A DNA stretch of 64,000 nt from Chryseobacterium soldanellicola (GCF_900100115.1 NZ_FNKL01000003.1:682001-746000); one strand, 5' to 3'; counted from the first letter of the stretch, positions 55,663 through 64,000 are shown. A program made the numbers and translations. The notes: generated from the letters alone by a model not told the origin.

Positions 55663-56241
55663 ATGAAAAAAATTTCATCCCTTTTCATTATCCTGTCAAT
55701 CCTTTCCTGCGAAAGTAAAGAACAAAAAAAAGAAAAGTTTCTAAAAGACATTCAGGAACAGGCTAAAGAGATGAAAAAAAATCAAATTGACCTGTTTTTA
55801 GATGCAAAACCAAAATATTTTTCGGCTAAAACAATCAACGGAACTACTTTCAATTCACAAAATTATAAAGGTAAAAATCTTGTCATTTTTATTTATGATA
55901 AATCTTATCTTAAAAAAAGTGACACTTACGATATGCCGGAAGAGTTTAACAGCCTTTATAAAGAATTTAAAAATAATGTAGGCTTCATAGGCATCGTAGA
56001 AGGATTTATCGAAAATGAAAAAGAGCTGAAAGATCATCTCAACCAATCCAATATTTTGTTTGAACAGATTGATAACACTAAATCTTATGATAAATCTGAA
56101 AAATTAAATTACAATATTTTTTGCAGTCCTGCCAAAATACTTATTGATATTAATGGAAAAGTTATTCATTCTTCCTGCGGCGGCGGAAATACTACTGAAA
56201 TTAGTCGAAAACTGGATAGTATAAAAGTTGCTTCTAAGTAA
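55663..56241 (+). CDS. Redoxin-like lipoprotein lacking the CxxC site
   Basis: A 192-aa periplasmic lipoprotein: signal MKKISSLFIILSILSC with lipobox Cys16, then a charged linker (about 17-45). The rest has the AhpC/TlpA thioredoxin-like outline (AKTINGTTFNSQNYKGKNLVIFIYD, then SPAKILIDINGKVIHS with the cis-Pro). The place of the catalytic CxxC holds KSYLKKSD, so no redox pair is present; a Cys sits just before the cis-Pro. It may be a non-catalytic relative. No partner gene nearby. Confidence 0.75.
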   Translation: MKKISSLFIILSILSCESKEQKKEKFLKDIQEQAKEMKKNQIDLFLDAKPKYFSAKTINGTTFNSQNYKGKNLVIFIYDKSYLKKSDTYDMPEEFNSLYKEFKNNVGFIGIVEGFIENEKELKDHLNQSNILFEQIDNTKSYDKSEKLNYNIFCSPAKILIDINGKVIHSSCGGGNTTEISRKLDSIKVASK

Positions 56242-56266
56242 TTTTATAAAATAAATTAGTGTCAAA

Positions 56267-56283
56267 TTACCAATTTTTGGTAA
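56267..56283. promoter_or_regulatory. parDE operator palindrome
   Basis: TTACCAA-ttt-TTGGTAA: perfect 7-bp arms (56267-56273 and 56277-56283) overlapping a -7-like TAACTTTA (56281-56288) and lying 20 bp before the parD ATG. The position suits autorepression by the antitoxin. Confidence 0.6.
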
Positions 56284-56303
56284 CTTTATCTAAAATTAAA
56301 AAA

Positions 56304-56555
56304 ATGGGGCGTAATACATCTGTTTCTTTAGGAGATTATTTTGAAAGCTTTGTTGACAATAGGGTTTCAGAAGGAAGATATAAAAATGCAAGTGAAGTGA
56401 TTCGTGCGGGATTAAGATTACTGGAGGAAGAAGAAAGTAAAATTCAGCTCTTGAAAACTGCAATTCAAGAAGGAATTGACAGTGGAATTAATAAAGATTT
56501 TAACCCAACAAAACATCTTGAATTATTAAAAGCCAAAATGAAAAATAATGGCTAA
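56304..56555 (+). CDS. parD: ParD-type antitoxin (ribbon-helix-helix)
   Basis: An 83-aa antitoxin. The N-terminal ribbon-helix-helix reads MGRNTSVSLGDYFESFVDNRV, then SEGRYKNASEVIRAGLRLLEEEE as in ParD/CC2985-type antitoxins. The acidic C-terminal half binds the toxin. I start at ATG 56304; the GTG at 56259 would run through the operator palindrome. It overlaps parE by 8 bp, so the two are translationally coupled. Confidence 0.92.
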   Translation: MGRNTSVSLGDYFESFVDNRVSEGRYKNASEVIRAGLRLLEEEESKIQLLKTAIQEGIDSGINKDFNPTKHLELLKAKMKNNG

Positions 56556-56847
56556 ATATTTTCTTACGAATAAAGCCATTCAGGATTTATCTGAAATTTA
56601 TGAGTACACTTACAAGCTTTGGTCTGAAATACAAGCAGAAAAATATTACCTTGAATTGATTGAATTCTGTCAAACGTTAAGCGAAAATCCAAATATTGGA
56701 AAGGTTTATCACGAAATTAATTCTGATCTCTTAGGTCTTCCGATACAGAAACATATCGTTTTTTACAAATCAATTCAAAATGATGAGATTGAAATTGTTA
56801 GGATTCTCGGAGGAAATATGGATCTGAAAAACAGAATTAAGGAATAA
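56548..56847 (+). CDS. parE: ParE/RelE-fold toxin
   Basis: A 99-aa toxin of the RelE/ParE superfamily: FLTNKAIQDLSEIYEYTYKLW with helices, EFCQTLSENPNIGKVY, then the beta sheet LPIQKHIVFYKSIQNDEIEIVRILGGNMD. ParE members act on DNA gyrase; the RelE-like mRNA-cleaving residues are not evident here. Coupled to parD. It is followed 11 bp later by the DUF1801 gene, which may be read through. Confidence 0.92.
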   Translation: MAKYFLTNKAIQDLSEIYEYTYKLWSEIQAEKYYLELIEFCQTLSENPNIGKVYHEINSDLLGLPIQKHIVFYKSIQNDEIEIVRILGGNMDLKNRIKE

Positions 56848-56858
56848 ATTTATTAATC

Positions 56859-57296
56859 ATGGCTAAAAACAAAACCACCGAAACAACATTCAGCGTCACA
56901 GATTTCATCAACTCATACGTAGAAAAAGACGAAAAAAAAGCAGACAGCTTTCAATTAATTGAGCTGATGAGCAAATGGTCCGGATTTGAGCCTAAAATGT
57001 GGGGTCCGACAATTATTGGATTCGGCAGCTATCATTATAAATACACAAGCGGACATGAAGGCGATATGCCATTAATTGGTTTTTCACCTCGAAAAGCAGA
57101 GTTTTCACTGTATGTTTATTCGCCAACCGAGGAAAGTAAACCTTTATTAGAAGACCTCGGGAAATTTAAAATGGGTAAATCCTGCATCTATATTAAAAAA
57201 CTATCTGACATCAATGTTGATATTTTAGAAAAACTCTGTAAAGCAACAATCGCTTATATAAATGAAAATCATGAATGTGCTTGTAGAGAAAAATAA
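56859..57296 (+). CDS. DUF1801-family protein
   Basis: A 145-aa small cytoplasmic protein with the DUF1801 (YdhG-like) pattern: FINSYVEKDEKKADSFQLIELMSKWSGFEPKMWGPTIIGFGSYHYKY, GFSPRKAEFSLYVYS, GKSCIYIKKLSDINVDILEKL. It is iron-sulphur-scaffold (frataxin) like in fold for some relatives. Function unknown. It may be co-transcribed with parDE, but this is probably incidental. Confidence 0.85.
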   Translation: MAKNKTTETTFSVTDFINSYVEKDEKKADSFQLIELMSKWSGFEPKMWGPTIIGFGSYHYKYTSGHEGDMPLIGFSPRKAEFSLYVYSPTEESKPLLEDLGKFKMGKSCIYIKKLSDINVDILEKLCKATIAYINENHECACREK

Positions 57297-57348
57297 TGTA
57301 TACAGTATTTAAAAATTTATAAATTTTTTTCCATATTTAATGCACAGA

Positions 57349-57377
57349 ATAACCGTTCAATTTGAGCGGTTTTTTCA
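57349..57377 (+). terminator. Terminator after DUF1801 gene
   Basis: Stem aaccgttca (57351-57359) / tgagcggtt (57363-57371) with loop att and T-run. Confidence 0.85.
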
Positions 57378-57461
57378 TTATTCCCATTTTTAAATATTAA
57401 TTATACTTAAAATTATATAAATAAGGATTGTTTTTTATTTATCTTTAAAAAAATTTTGATT

Positions 57462-58460
57462 ATGAAACAAACTCTACTTTTTTTGCTGGCGACATCCGGT
57501 CTTTTTTCAGCGCAAACCACTATTACTAAAGCATTTAATGATCCTATTGTTGGAGAAACCGTGAACAATGTTATGATCTCCGGAACTGTTGATAATTCCG
57601 CAACGGGAGCTAATACAACATTCAACAACGCTGCTCTAACACAGGGAACTGCGTCACCGACCATCTATTCTGCTCCGGCTGCAGGTGAACTCACAACTTT
57701 CCCGGGTTCTACCATCAAAATGGTTGGAAGCGGAAATACAATTCTTTACAAACAAACAGCTTCAAAACTGGAGATTACAGGACTTATTACCCCTGATGCC
57801 ACTTTAAATTTATCTGCAAACAACGGTACTTTTATCAGCTATCCTGCCGCTTTCGGATATAATGAGACAGACCAGGCGCAGGGAACATTTACCTCACCAA
57901 CAGCCAGCGGATTATGTAAAGGAACAATCAACATTACGGCTGATGCATCAGGAACTTTAATTCTGGGCGCATCAACTTTTTCTAATGTTGTAAGGATTAA
58001 ATCTGTGCAGAATTTTAACCTTCATTTGCCAAACGATACCAATTTCCTGGTTCCGATAGGATCAGTAACCAATACTGCTTATACTTACTATGACAGCACT
58101 CACAAATTCCCGTTATTGACAACGACACAAGCTGTTATCAACGTTCCAATTGCAGGAATCAACCAAACGACAAGCGGCGCGCAGGCTTTGAGCCAGTTGT
58201 TTTTATCAGCTTTAGATAATAACATAAAAAAACAGAGCTTAAAAGTATTTCCAAATCCAGCTCAGGATTTTATCGAGTTTAAAGGTGATACAGCCAATCT
58301 TTCTACTGTAAATATTTACAGCTTAGACGGAAAATTAATCAAAACATCTGATCTGAAAGCTGGAAAAGTACAGGTTTCTGAACTTCCGGCAGCAGCTTAT
58401 TTTATCGAGGTTTCCGGAAAAGATTCTAAAAAGGAAGCGACAAAGTTTATCAAAAAATAA
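57462..58460 (+). CDS. Secreted protein with type IX secretion C-terminal domain
   Basis: A 332-aa extracellular protein. Start ATG 57462; a TTG two codons earlier adds MI. Signal peptide 1-18 (ending FSA). The middle is a Thr/Ala-rich beta domain without a recognised fold. The last 75 residues are a T9SS sorting domain: SLKVFPNPAQDFIEF, VNIYSLDGKLIKTSDL, LPAAAYFIEVSGK, ending TKFIKK. Exported by Sec, then by the Por/gliding machinery. Function of the passenger is unknown. Confidence 0.88.
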   Translation: MKQTLLFLLATSGLFSAQTTITKAFNDPIVGETVNNVMISGTVDNSATGANTTFNNAALTQGTASPTIYSAPAAGELTTFPGSTIKMVGSGNTILYKQTASKLEITGLITPDATLNLSANNGTFISYPAAFGYNETDQAQGTFTSPTASGLCKGTINITADASGTLILGASTFSNVVRIKSVQNFNLHLPNDTNFLVPIGSVTNTAYTYYDSTHKFPLLTTTQAVINVPIAGINQTTSGAQALSQLFLSALDNNIKKQSLKVFPNPAQDFIEFKGDTANLSTVNIYSLDGKLIKTSDLKAGKVQVSELPAAAYFIEVSGKDSKKEATKFIKK

Positions 58461-58482
58461 CCGCAAATAATTTACACTCAAT

Positions 58483-58518
58483 AGAATCCGTTCAATTTAT
58501 TTTGGACGGATTTTTTAT
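58483..58518 (+). terminator. Terminator after T9SS cargo gene
   Basis: Stem aatccgttcaa (58485-58495) / ttggacggatt (58502-58512), one G-U, followed by a T-run. Confidence 0.82.
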
Positions 58519-58705
58519 TTCAAGTCTGTTTAAATTCCTTAAATAAAATTTAAATAAGTTTTTCAGCAAATAAAATATTTTTCTTCCATAATCTTTAATT
58601 GATTATAATTTTTAATCATAATTTAAAATTAAACTCATGATTATTTGATTTGTTGCCCGTTTTTTGATATATCTCCAATAACACACAATTACAAAATTCA
58701 ATATC

Positions 58706-59458
58706 ATGAAAAAGTTTCTTATCATACTCGTTCCGTTTCTTCTTTCGGAAGCAAAAGCGCAGGAAGCTCCCGAGATTTCAACCGAAAAAATGAATATTGT
58801 TAAAACCAATGTTACTGCCTATGCATTCAGAAATCTTAATTTATCATTTGAAAGGTCCATCAATCAATGGTTTTCAGTGAATATGGGTTTTGGAGTGATG
58901 CCTGAAGGAAAAGTTCCGTTCATCAATTCGTTTTTAAGTGATGAGGATGAAAAAAGGTTTCAAAATTTAAAGGTTAATGCCATGAATTTCACCATCGAGC
59001 CCCGATTCTATTTGGGTAAAGGCTACGGAAAAGGATTTTACATCGCGCCTTACTACAGATATTCCCGGATAGAATCTAATCAATTTGATTTTTATTACGA
59101 TTATAATGCTGCCAATAATGTAACGTATCAAGTTCCTCTCAAAGGATATGGAAATGTCCAGGGAAACAGTGGAGGAGTTATGGTTGGTGTACAGTTTTTA
59201 TTAACCAAAAAACAGAATTTAGTCTTAGATCTTTGGATTGCAGGAGCACATTACGGCAGCGGAAAAGGTGATTTTTCTATGACAAGTGACATTATTCTAA
59301 CACCGGATATGCAGGCACAACTTAAGCAGGAAATTGAAAATTTAGATATTCCCTATGTAAATTATTCTGTTGAAACCAATGAAAATGGAGCAATCATAAA
59401 AATTGACGGGCCCTGGATTGGCTTCCGGAGCGGATTGTCTTTAGGATATAGATTTTAA
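58706..59458 (+). CDS. DUF3575-like outer-membrane beta-barrel protein
   Basis: A 250-aa protein with signal peptide about 1-18 (ending KAQ). The pattern VKTNVTAYAFRNLNLSFERSINQWFSVNMGFG, then MNFTIEPRFYLGKGYGKGFYIAPYYRYS, matches DUF3575-type small barrels with alternating hydrophobic strands. It ends SGLSLGYRF with a C-terminal Phe expected for BAM substrates. A 20-residue non-barrel insert lies at about 190-230. Upstream 245 bp are AT-rich with no obvious promoter. Function unknown. Confidence 0.8.
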   Translation: MKKFLIILVPFLLSEAKAQEAPEISTEKMNIVKTNVTAYAFRNLNLSFERSINQWFSVNMGFGVMPEGKVPFINSFLSDEDEKRFQNLKVNAMNFTIEPRFYLGKGYGKGFYIAPYYRYSRIESNQFDFYYDYNAANNVTYQVPLKGYGNVQGNSGGVMVGVQFLLTKKQNLVLDLWIAGAHYGSGKGDFSMTSDIILTPDMQAQLKQEIENLDIPYVNYSVETNENGAIIKIDGPWIGFRSGLSLGYRF

Positions 59459-59477
59459 AATTTATTCAGATAAAAAA

Positions 59478-59510
59478 CCAACCGTTCTGCTCTATGAACG
59501 GTTTTTTTAT
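59478..59510 (+). terminator. Terminator after DUF3575-like gene
   Basis: Stem aaccgttc (59480-59487) / gaacggtt (59496-59503) with an 8-nt loop and T-run. Confidence 0.85.
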
Positions 59511-59551
59511 ATCCTCGAAATTTGTATATTCGGAGACTTAGATTAACAGAA

Positions 59552-60412
59552 ATGATCGACTTAATTACACAAAATAAATTTGAAGAATTAAAGGAAGTTC
59601 TTCAACATTCAAATAATTTTAAAATTTACCATTATCTCTTAGAAATTTTAAACGGAAATACAATAGAAGTCGACTCAGAAACTTTCGATGCCAACAAATA
59701 TCAGGAAGAATTTTTTGAAGGCTTTGAAATGTATAAAGCTCTTGAAAAATCTGATATCGATGAAATTCAATTGAAAAAATTTTCAGACCTTTTGGTTGAA
59801 CTGACTTTCAAAATGGGCGGCTTTATTCAATTAATGGCTGATAATGCGATGAATAAAGGTGTTTATTTAACGGATCTTGCTGATATTTATCCGGTAAATC
59901 CTGAAATCAGAACTCAGCTTCAGGAATTTATTGATATTCTAAAAAATAAACCCGACGAAGTAAAAGCCGTAGCCAATCTTGCAGCAACAAAAGCCCAGAT
60001 CAGCAATTCAATCGGAAATATTCTTGAAAAACATCAAATCGGAAAAGATATGCTTCAATTTGCCGAATGTTATGAAAAAGCAGGACAAATTGAGATGACA
60101 ATCAGAATTTATATGGGAATTATGAATGATTTTGAATGTGATTCCGTGAAATCAAGCAGTGGATTATTTCCGGAAATGACTTATGTAGATGACAGGCCGC
60201 AATCAGAAATTGATATTTTCAACAAAGCAAAAATCAATTATGAAAGACTGACAGATCATGAAATTGAAGAGCCCAAAAGAACCCGCGTAAATGAAAATCC
60301 TGTTGCTGAAAATTTAGTTGAATCTGTCGTAAATTCAATGCAAAATGAAGTAAGACCGGAAAAATCTACTGGTTTTTTAGAAAAAATAAAAAAACTTTTC
60401 GGAAAAGGATAA
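59552..60412 (+). CDS. Hypothetical helical protein
   Basis: A 286-aa protein that I do not recognise. From ATG 59552 (MIDLITQNKFEEL) there is no signal peptide; a TTG at 59522 adds ten residues and is unlikely. Mostly acidic helix with ankyrin/TPR-like feel at the start (NKFEELKEVLQHSNNFKIYHYLLEIL), and QFAECYEKAGQIEMTIRIYMGIM resembles one TPR unit. The tail is basic and amphipathic (GFLEKIKKLFGKG), possibly membrane-touching. Single gene. Confidence 0.72.
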   Translation: MIDLITQNKFEELKEVLQHSNNFKIYHYLLEILNGNTIEVDSETFDANKYQEEFFEGFEMYKALEKSDIDEIQLKKFSDLLVELTFKMGGFIQLMADNAMNKGVYLTDLADIYPVNPEIRTQLQEFIDILKNKPDEVKAVANLAATKAQISNSIGNILEKHQIGKDMLQFAECYEKAGQIEMTIRIYMGIMNDFECDSVKSSSGLFPEMTYVDDRPQSEIDIFNKAKINYERLTDHEIEEPKRTRVNENPVAENLVESVVNSMQNEVRPEKSTGFLEKIKKLFGKG

Positions 60413-60508
60413 TCAATGATGAATTGTCAATTAATTTTACTGGCAATTTTTTCGGCACATTAAACTACTATTGGCAATTCTCAATTCACTCTTAATCATA
60501 CTATCTTT

Positions 60509-61801
60509 ATGAATTCATCACAAATTACCACCGCCCAAAGAATAAAAGCCATTGTCGGCGGATCTATAGGAAACCTTGTAGAATGGTATGACTGGTATGC
60601 TTATGCAGCTTTTGCGATTTATTTTTCTAATTCTTTTTTTCCTGCATCGGATCTTAATGCACAATTAATGAATACAGCAGGAATTTTTGCTGTAGGCTTT
60701 CTGATGCGGCCGATCGGAGGCTGGCTTTTTGGCAGTATTGCCGACAAAATCGGGCGTAAAAAAGCAATGACACTTTCTGTTTTACTCATGTCATTCGGTT
60801 CTTTATTAATTGCATTGACACCGACTTATAAAACAATCGGCGTTTTAGCACCATTATTACTGCTGATGGCAAGACTTTTACAAGGTTTAAGCGTAGGCGG
60901 AGAATATGGGGTTTCAGCAACTTACCTCAGCGAAATGGCAACTGCGGAACGAAGAGGTTTTTATTCAAGCTTTCAATATGTGACGCTCATTGGCGGACAA
61001 TTAATCGCATTGGGAATTCAACTGATTTTACAGAAATTATTACTCACAGAAGCACAACTGGAAGATTGGGGTTGGAGAATTCCTTTTGTAATCGGAGCTC
61101 TGCTTTCTGTGATTGCCTTATATTTAAGATCAAACCTTCATGAAACGCAGGCTTTTGAGAATAAAAAAGAGGTCAGCGAAAAGAAAAAAGGAACAATTAA
61201 AGAGCTTTTAAAACATCCAAAAGCCCTGCTTACCGTTGTCGGACTGACTTTAGGAGGAACGCTCGCTTTTTACACCTACACAACATATATGCAGAAATTT
61301 TTAGTAAATACCGTTCATCTTACCAAAGAACAGTCTACGCTGATCTCATTTGTTTCGTTATTTATTTTTGCGTGTCTGCAACCTGCTTTTGGAGCATTGT
61401 CGGATAAGGTCGGCCGCCGCCCGTTATTGTTAAGCTTCGGAATTTTAGGAACGATCTTCACCTATCCGCTTTTGAATGCGTTAAGTACGACGACTTCCAT
61501 GTGGGGTGCGTTTTTCCTGATTATGGCAGCATTAATAATCGTCAGCGGTTATACCTCGATCAACGCGGTAGTAAAAGCGGAACTTTTCCCTGCTGAAGTA
61601 AGAGCGCTCGGCGTGGGACTTCCTTATGCATTGACGGTTGCTATTTTTGGGGGAACGGCAGAATATCTGGCGCTCTGGCTGAAACAAATAGAAATGGAGA
61701 ATTATTTTTACTGGTATATCACGGCGTGCATCTTTTTTTCACTCGTCGTTTATTCCGGGATGAAAGACACCAAAGAAACCTCAGCACTGAATAAAGAATA
61801 G
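60509..61801 (+). CDS. MFS transporter, metabolite:H+ symporter (KgtP/ProP-like)
   Basis: A 430-aa inner-membrane transporter with 12 predicted spans. Family features: the first-span motif GNLVEWYDWYAYAAFAIYF, MRPIGGWLFGSIADKIGRKKAM (the loop 2-3 MFS signature) and QGLSVGGEYGVSATYLSEMA. These mark the MHS family, whose members carry 2-oxoglutarate, citrate, proline/betaine or shikimate with H+; the substrate here cannot be told. The TATCTTTA at 60502-60509 overlaps the ATG, so it is unlikely to be its promoter. No metabolic partner gene is adjacent. Confidence 0.9.
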   Translation: MNSSQITTAQRIKAIVGGSIGNLVEWYDWYAYAAFAIYFSNSFFPASDLNAQLMNTAGIFAVGFLMRPIGGWLFGSIADKIGRKKAMTLSVLLMSFGSLLIALTPTYKTIGVLAPLLLLMARLLQGLSVGGEYGVSATYLSEMATAERRGFYSSFQYVTLIGGQLIALGIQLILQKLLLTEAQLEDWGWRIPFVIGALLSVIALYLRSNLHETQAFENKKEVSEKKKGTIKELLKHPKALLTVVGLTLGGTLAFYTYTTYMQKFLVNTVHLTKEQSTLISFVSLFIFACLQPAFGALSDKVGRRPLLLSFGILGTIFTYPLLNALSTTTSMWGAFFLIMAALIIVSGYTSINAVVKAELFPAEVRALGVGLPYALTVAIFGGTAEYLALWLKQIEMENYFYWYITACIFFSLVVYSGMKDTKETSALNKE

Positions 61802-61814
61802 CTGTTTTAGATAA

Positions 61815-61855
61815 AAAAGCCGCGCGCCACAAAAGTTTTGTAGCGCGTTTTTATT
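61815..61855. terminator. Bidirectional terminator after MFS gene
   Basis: Stem cgcgccacaaaa / ttttgtagcgcg (about 61822-61849, one mismatch), flanked by an A-run and a T-run, between convergent genes. Confidence 0.8.
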
Positions 61856-62066
61856 AATGATAAGCCTGTTTGAATTTTTCAATCATACTGTCCAGATTAT
61901 GGCGTTGCACATAGACCGTTTTCACCTCTTCATATCTTGGAGATTTGTAAAAAACTTCATGAAAATCCATACTTCCGTTTCCTACTTTTACTACTTTTTG
62001 CACTTCGATATTTAATTTTCTCAACTCGTCTTTAAAGACCTGGAATTCATCTTCAATGTTGTTCAT
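61854..62066 (-). CDS. Small hypothetical protein
   Basis: A 70-aa protein that I do not recognise: NNIEDEFQVFKDELRKLNIEVQKVVKVG, then DFHEVFYKSPRYEEVKTVYVQRHNL. Mixed charge, no signal or membrane segment, helix-beta-helix in outline. It has its own terminator side and about 265 bp of upstream AT-rich DNA, which supports a real gene more than a shadow ORF. Confidence 0.6.
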   Translation of the reverse strand: MNNIEDEFQVFKDELRKLNIEVQKVVKVGNGSMDFHEVFYKSPRYEEVKTVYVQRHNLDSMIEKFKQAYH

Positions 62067-62332
62067 TTATATTTTTTGGGATTAAGTTAAAAATATTGAA
62101 TTATAACAAATACCCTATCAAAATAAAGGGGTAATGCTTAAATTCAAATTAAAGTTAGTGAATTTTCACATATAAAACATAATATTTAATTAATATTTCA
62201 TTGTTTTATTCAAATTTTTAAAATAATTTATTAAAATAGATAAATTATCCGCATATTTCTCATTTTGTAAAATAAGTAACTATCAATAATTTTATTTTTA
62301 ATCTTAAATTTACGGCTATAAAGTTTTTTATA

Positions 62333-62950
62333 ATGAACGCACAGGACATCAAAAATCACTGGGAAAAGGTGTATGAAACAAAAAATCCCGATCAGGTAAG
62401 CTGGACCCAGGAAAAACCGCAGGCGTCGCTGGATTTGATTTATTCTTTCGCACTGCCCAAAGATGCTAAAATCATTGACATTGGTAGTGGCGACAGCAAT
62501 CTCGTGGATTTTTTACTTGATGAAGGTTTTGAAAATATTACCGTTCTCGATATTTCTAAAAAAGCATTGGAAAAGGCACAAAAAAGATTAGGAAAAAAAG
62601 CTGAAAAAGTAAAATGGATCGTTTCAGATATTACAGCATTTGAACCTGAAGAATCTTATGACTTATGGCATGACAGAGCCTCTTTTCATTTTTTGACAAC
62701 ATCCGGTCAAATTAAAAAATATGTTGATATTGCAGAAAAAAGCATTCATAAATATATGATTTTAGGCACTTTCTCTAAAAATGGTCCCACAAAATGCAGC
62801 GGCTTGGAAATCAGGCAATATGATGAGCAATTAATGAGAAAAGAGTTTGAGAAAAGTTTTCATCAAATAAATTGTATCACAGAAAATCATATAACACCTT
62901 TTAATACATTACAAAATTTTATTTTTTGCAGTTTTAAGAAAAAGTCATAA
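62333..62950 (+). CDS. Class I SAM-dependent methyltransferase
   Basis: A 205-aa enzyme. Motif I IIDIGSGDSNLVDFL (about 44-58), VLDISKKALEKAQKRL for motif post-I, and WIVSDITAFEP for motif II. The N-terminus HWEKVYETKNPDQVSWTQ and the core YDLWHDRASFHFLT are typical of a common small-molecule methyltransferase group also labelled thiopurine- or ubiE-like. Acceptor unknown. Upstream DNA (62067-62332) shows no clear regulatory site. Confidence 0.87.
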   Translation: MNAQDIKNHWEKVYETKNPDQVSWTQEKPQASLDLIYSFALPKDAKIIDIGSGDSNLVDFLLDEGFENITVLDISKKALEKAQKRLGKKAEKVKWIVSDITAFEPEESYDLWHDRASFHFLTTSGQIKKYVDIAEKSIHKYMILGTFSKNGPTKCSGLEIRQYDEQLMRKEFEKSFHQINCITENHITPFNTLQNFIFCSFKKKS

Positions 62951-62982
62951 AAAAAGAGAGCTTTACACTCTCTTTTATATTT
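62950..62982. terminator. Bidirectional terminator between methyltransferase and ABC gene
   Basis: Stem agagag / ctctct within aaagagag...ctctcttt, with A-run and T-run either side; arms at about 62955-62974. Confidence 0.7.
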
Positions 62983-62991
62983 TATACTCAA

Positions 62992-64000
62992 TTATTTTGA
63001 GCTTTCCTCTTCTTCCATTTCTACTTCATGTCTCAGCTGGGCTTTATACAGTGTTGAATAATATCCGTTTTTGTCTAAAAGCTCCAGATGTTTGCCTTCT
63101 TCAACGATTTTACCATGCTCCATTACGATAATTTTATCTGCTTTTTCAATGGTTGAAAGCCTGTGTGCAATAATAATGGATGTTCTGTTTTTGGTAATTT
63201 TTTCTGTTGCTCTCTGGATTAATTTTTCACTTTCATGATCGATAGAAGACGTTGCTTCATCTAAAATCAAGATCTTCGGATCAGATAAATAAGCTCTTAA
63301 AAATGATAATAATTGTCTTTGTCCCAGGGAAATTGATGAGCCTCTTTCACTGACAATATATTCATAACCGCCGGGAAGGCTTTCAATAAAATCATCGACT
63401 TCGATTTCGCGCGCGCCGGCTTTTATTTTTTCTAATGTTATGTCATCATCACCAAAGGCGAGATTTTCAAAAATACTGCCGTGGAACAGAAAAACATCCT
63501 GCAAAACGACACCGATATGGCTTCTTAAATTATATAGCTCATAATCTTTTAAATCAACATCATCGATGAGAATACTTCCGGAATTAATATCATAAAGCCT
63601 TGTAATCAAGCTGATAATCGTAGATTTGCCGGCTCCGGTTGCGCCGACGATTGCCACCGTCTCGCCAGGATTAACCTTAAAATCAATTCCTTTTAAAACT
63701 TCCTGCTTTTCATCGTATGCAAAATGAACATTTTTAAACTCAATTTTTCCGTCAAAGTGATCTTTTTGCACTTTTCCGGTATTTGACATCGCATAATCTT
63801 CATCCATTACACCAAGAACCCTTTCTGCACCTACAATTCCGCGCTGAATATTGTTAAATCTATCCGCAATCTGCCTCAAAGGACGAATCAGCATCGAAAT
63901 ATATTGAATGAATGCAATAACAACTCCGGCACTGATCGTGATATATCCACCGTAAAACAGGATAAAACCGATGAAAAGTGAAGAAATTAATTCAACAACC
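62992..64000 (-). CDS. ABC transporter, fused permease/ATPase (partial, cut by window end)
   Basis: The C-terminal 336 or so residues of a half-type exporter; the frame stays open from Met at 63894 to the window end (FIGFILFYGGYITISAGVV... precedes MLIRPLRQIADRF), so the permease domain lies beyond 64000. The ATPase has Walker A GATGAGKST, Q-loop GVVLQDVFLF, signature ISLGQRQLLSFLRA (LSGGQ altered to ISLGQ), Walker B ILILDEATSSID and H-loop IIAHRLST. The substrate cannot be told from this end; lipid A or multidrug exporters of the MsbA type are possible. Confidence 0.92.
   Translation of the reverse strand, partial: VVELISSLFIGFILFYGGYITISAGVVIAFIQYISMLIRPLRQIADRFNNIQRGIVGAERVLGVMDEDYAMSNTGKVQKDHFDGKIEFKNVHFAYDEKQEVLKGIDFKVNPGETVAIVGATGAGKSTIISLITRLYDINSGSILIDDVDLKDYELYNLRSHIGVVLQDVFLFHGSIFENLAFGDDDITLEKIKAGAREIEVDDFIESLPGGYEYIVSERGSSISLGQRQLLSFLRAYLSDPKILILDEATSSIDHESEKLIQRATEKITKNRTSIIIAHRLSTIEKADKIIVMEHGKIVEEGKHLELLDKNGYYSTLYKAQLRHEVEMEEEESSK

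Noticed and set aside
60502..60509. TATCTTTA as promoter of the MFS gene
   Set aside because: It overlaps the ATG, leaving no room for a transcript start unless the annotated start is wrong.

Overview
The window looks like chromosomal DNA of a Chryseobacterium-like flavobacterium (Bacteroidota, Weeksellaceae). The support is low GC, a fused cbb3 oxidase subunit (ccoNO), two SusC/SusD pairs, a lipoprotein-type TamA homologue (TamL) beside TamB, a type IX secretion C-terminal domain, and scattered TAnnTTTG promoter elements. Species assignment is inference. I see no rRNA or tRNA gene, CRISPR array, transposase or prophage block.

Layout. 0-7 kb: three tandem secreted proteins with phage-tail-collar-like C-termini, facing a histidine kinase/response regulator pair. 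7-12.6 kb: an ENPP-type phosphodiesterase, an XRE regulator, and ccoNO-ccoP diverging from the regulator. 12.8-21.2 kb: tamB-tamL-yihY, an envelope operon. 21.2-33 kb: argS, two paralogous susCD pairs and rnhB. 33-44.6 kb: yidC, pyrG, a YceI protein between two palindromic repeats, radA, an ACP-phosphodiesterase-like gene, and a DUF6702/HupE/M1-peptidase cluster. 44.7-47.1 kb: groES and groEL, separated by a gene for a 23S-rRNA-intervening-sequence-type four-helix-bundle protein. 47.3-64 kb is accessory in character: a DUF262 + AlbA_2 fusion (candidate defence gene), a kelch protein, DinB, a ToxR-like membrane regulator, rifamycin ADP-ribosyltransferase, a DGPF-type protein with an ECF42-like sigma factor, a ParDE toxin-antitoxin pair with a clear operator palindrome, a T9SS cargo protein, an MHS-family transporter, a methyltransferase and an ABC transporter cut by the window end.

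Most genes sit alone or in runs of two or three, bounded by strong hairpin terminators. Many terminators between 47 and 60 kb share a related ACCG(C/T)TC...GA(G/A)CGGT stem. The points most worth a second look are the tail-collar-like secreted triplet, the IVS-type gene between groES and groEL, the DUF262-AlbA_2 fusion, the perfect 32-bp palindrome at 37.7 kb, the ECF42-DGPF pair with an altered NGPY motif, and the parDE operator. All functional calls come from reading motifs by eye; no database search was run.
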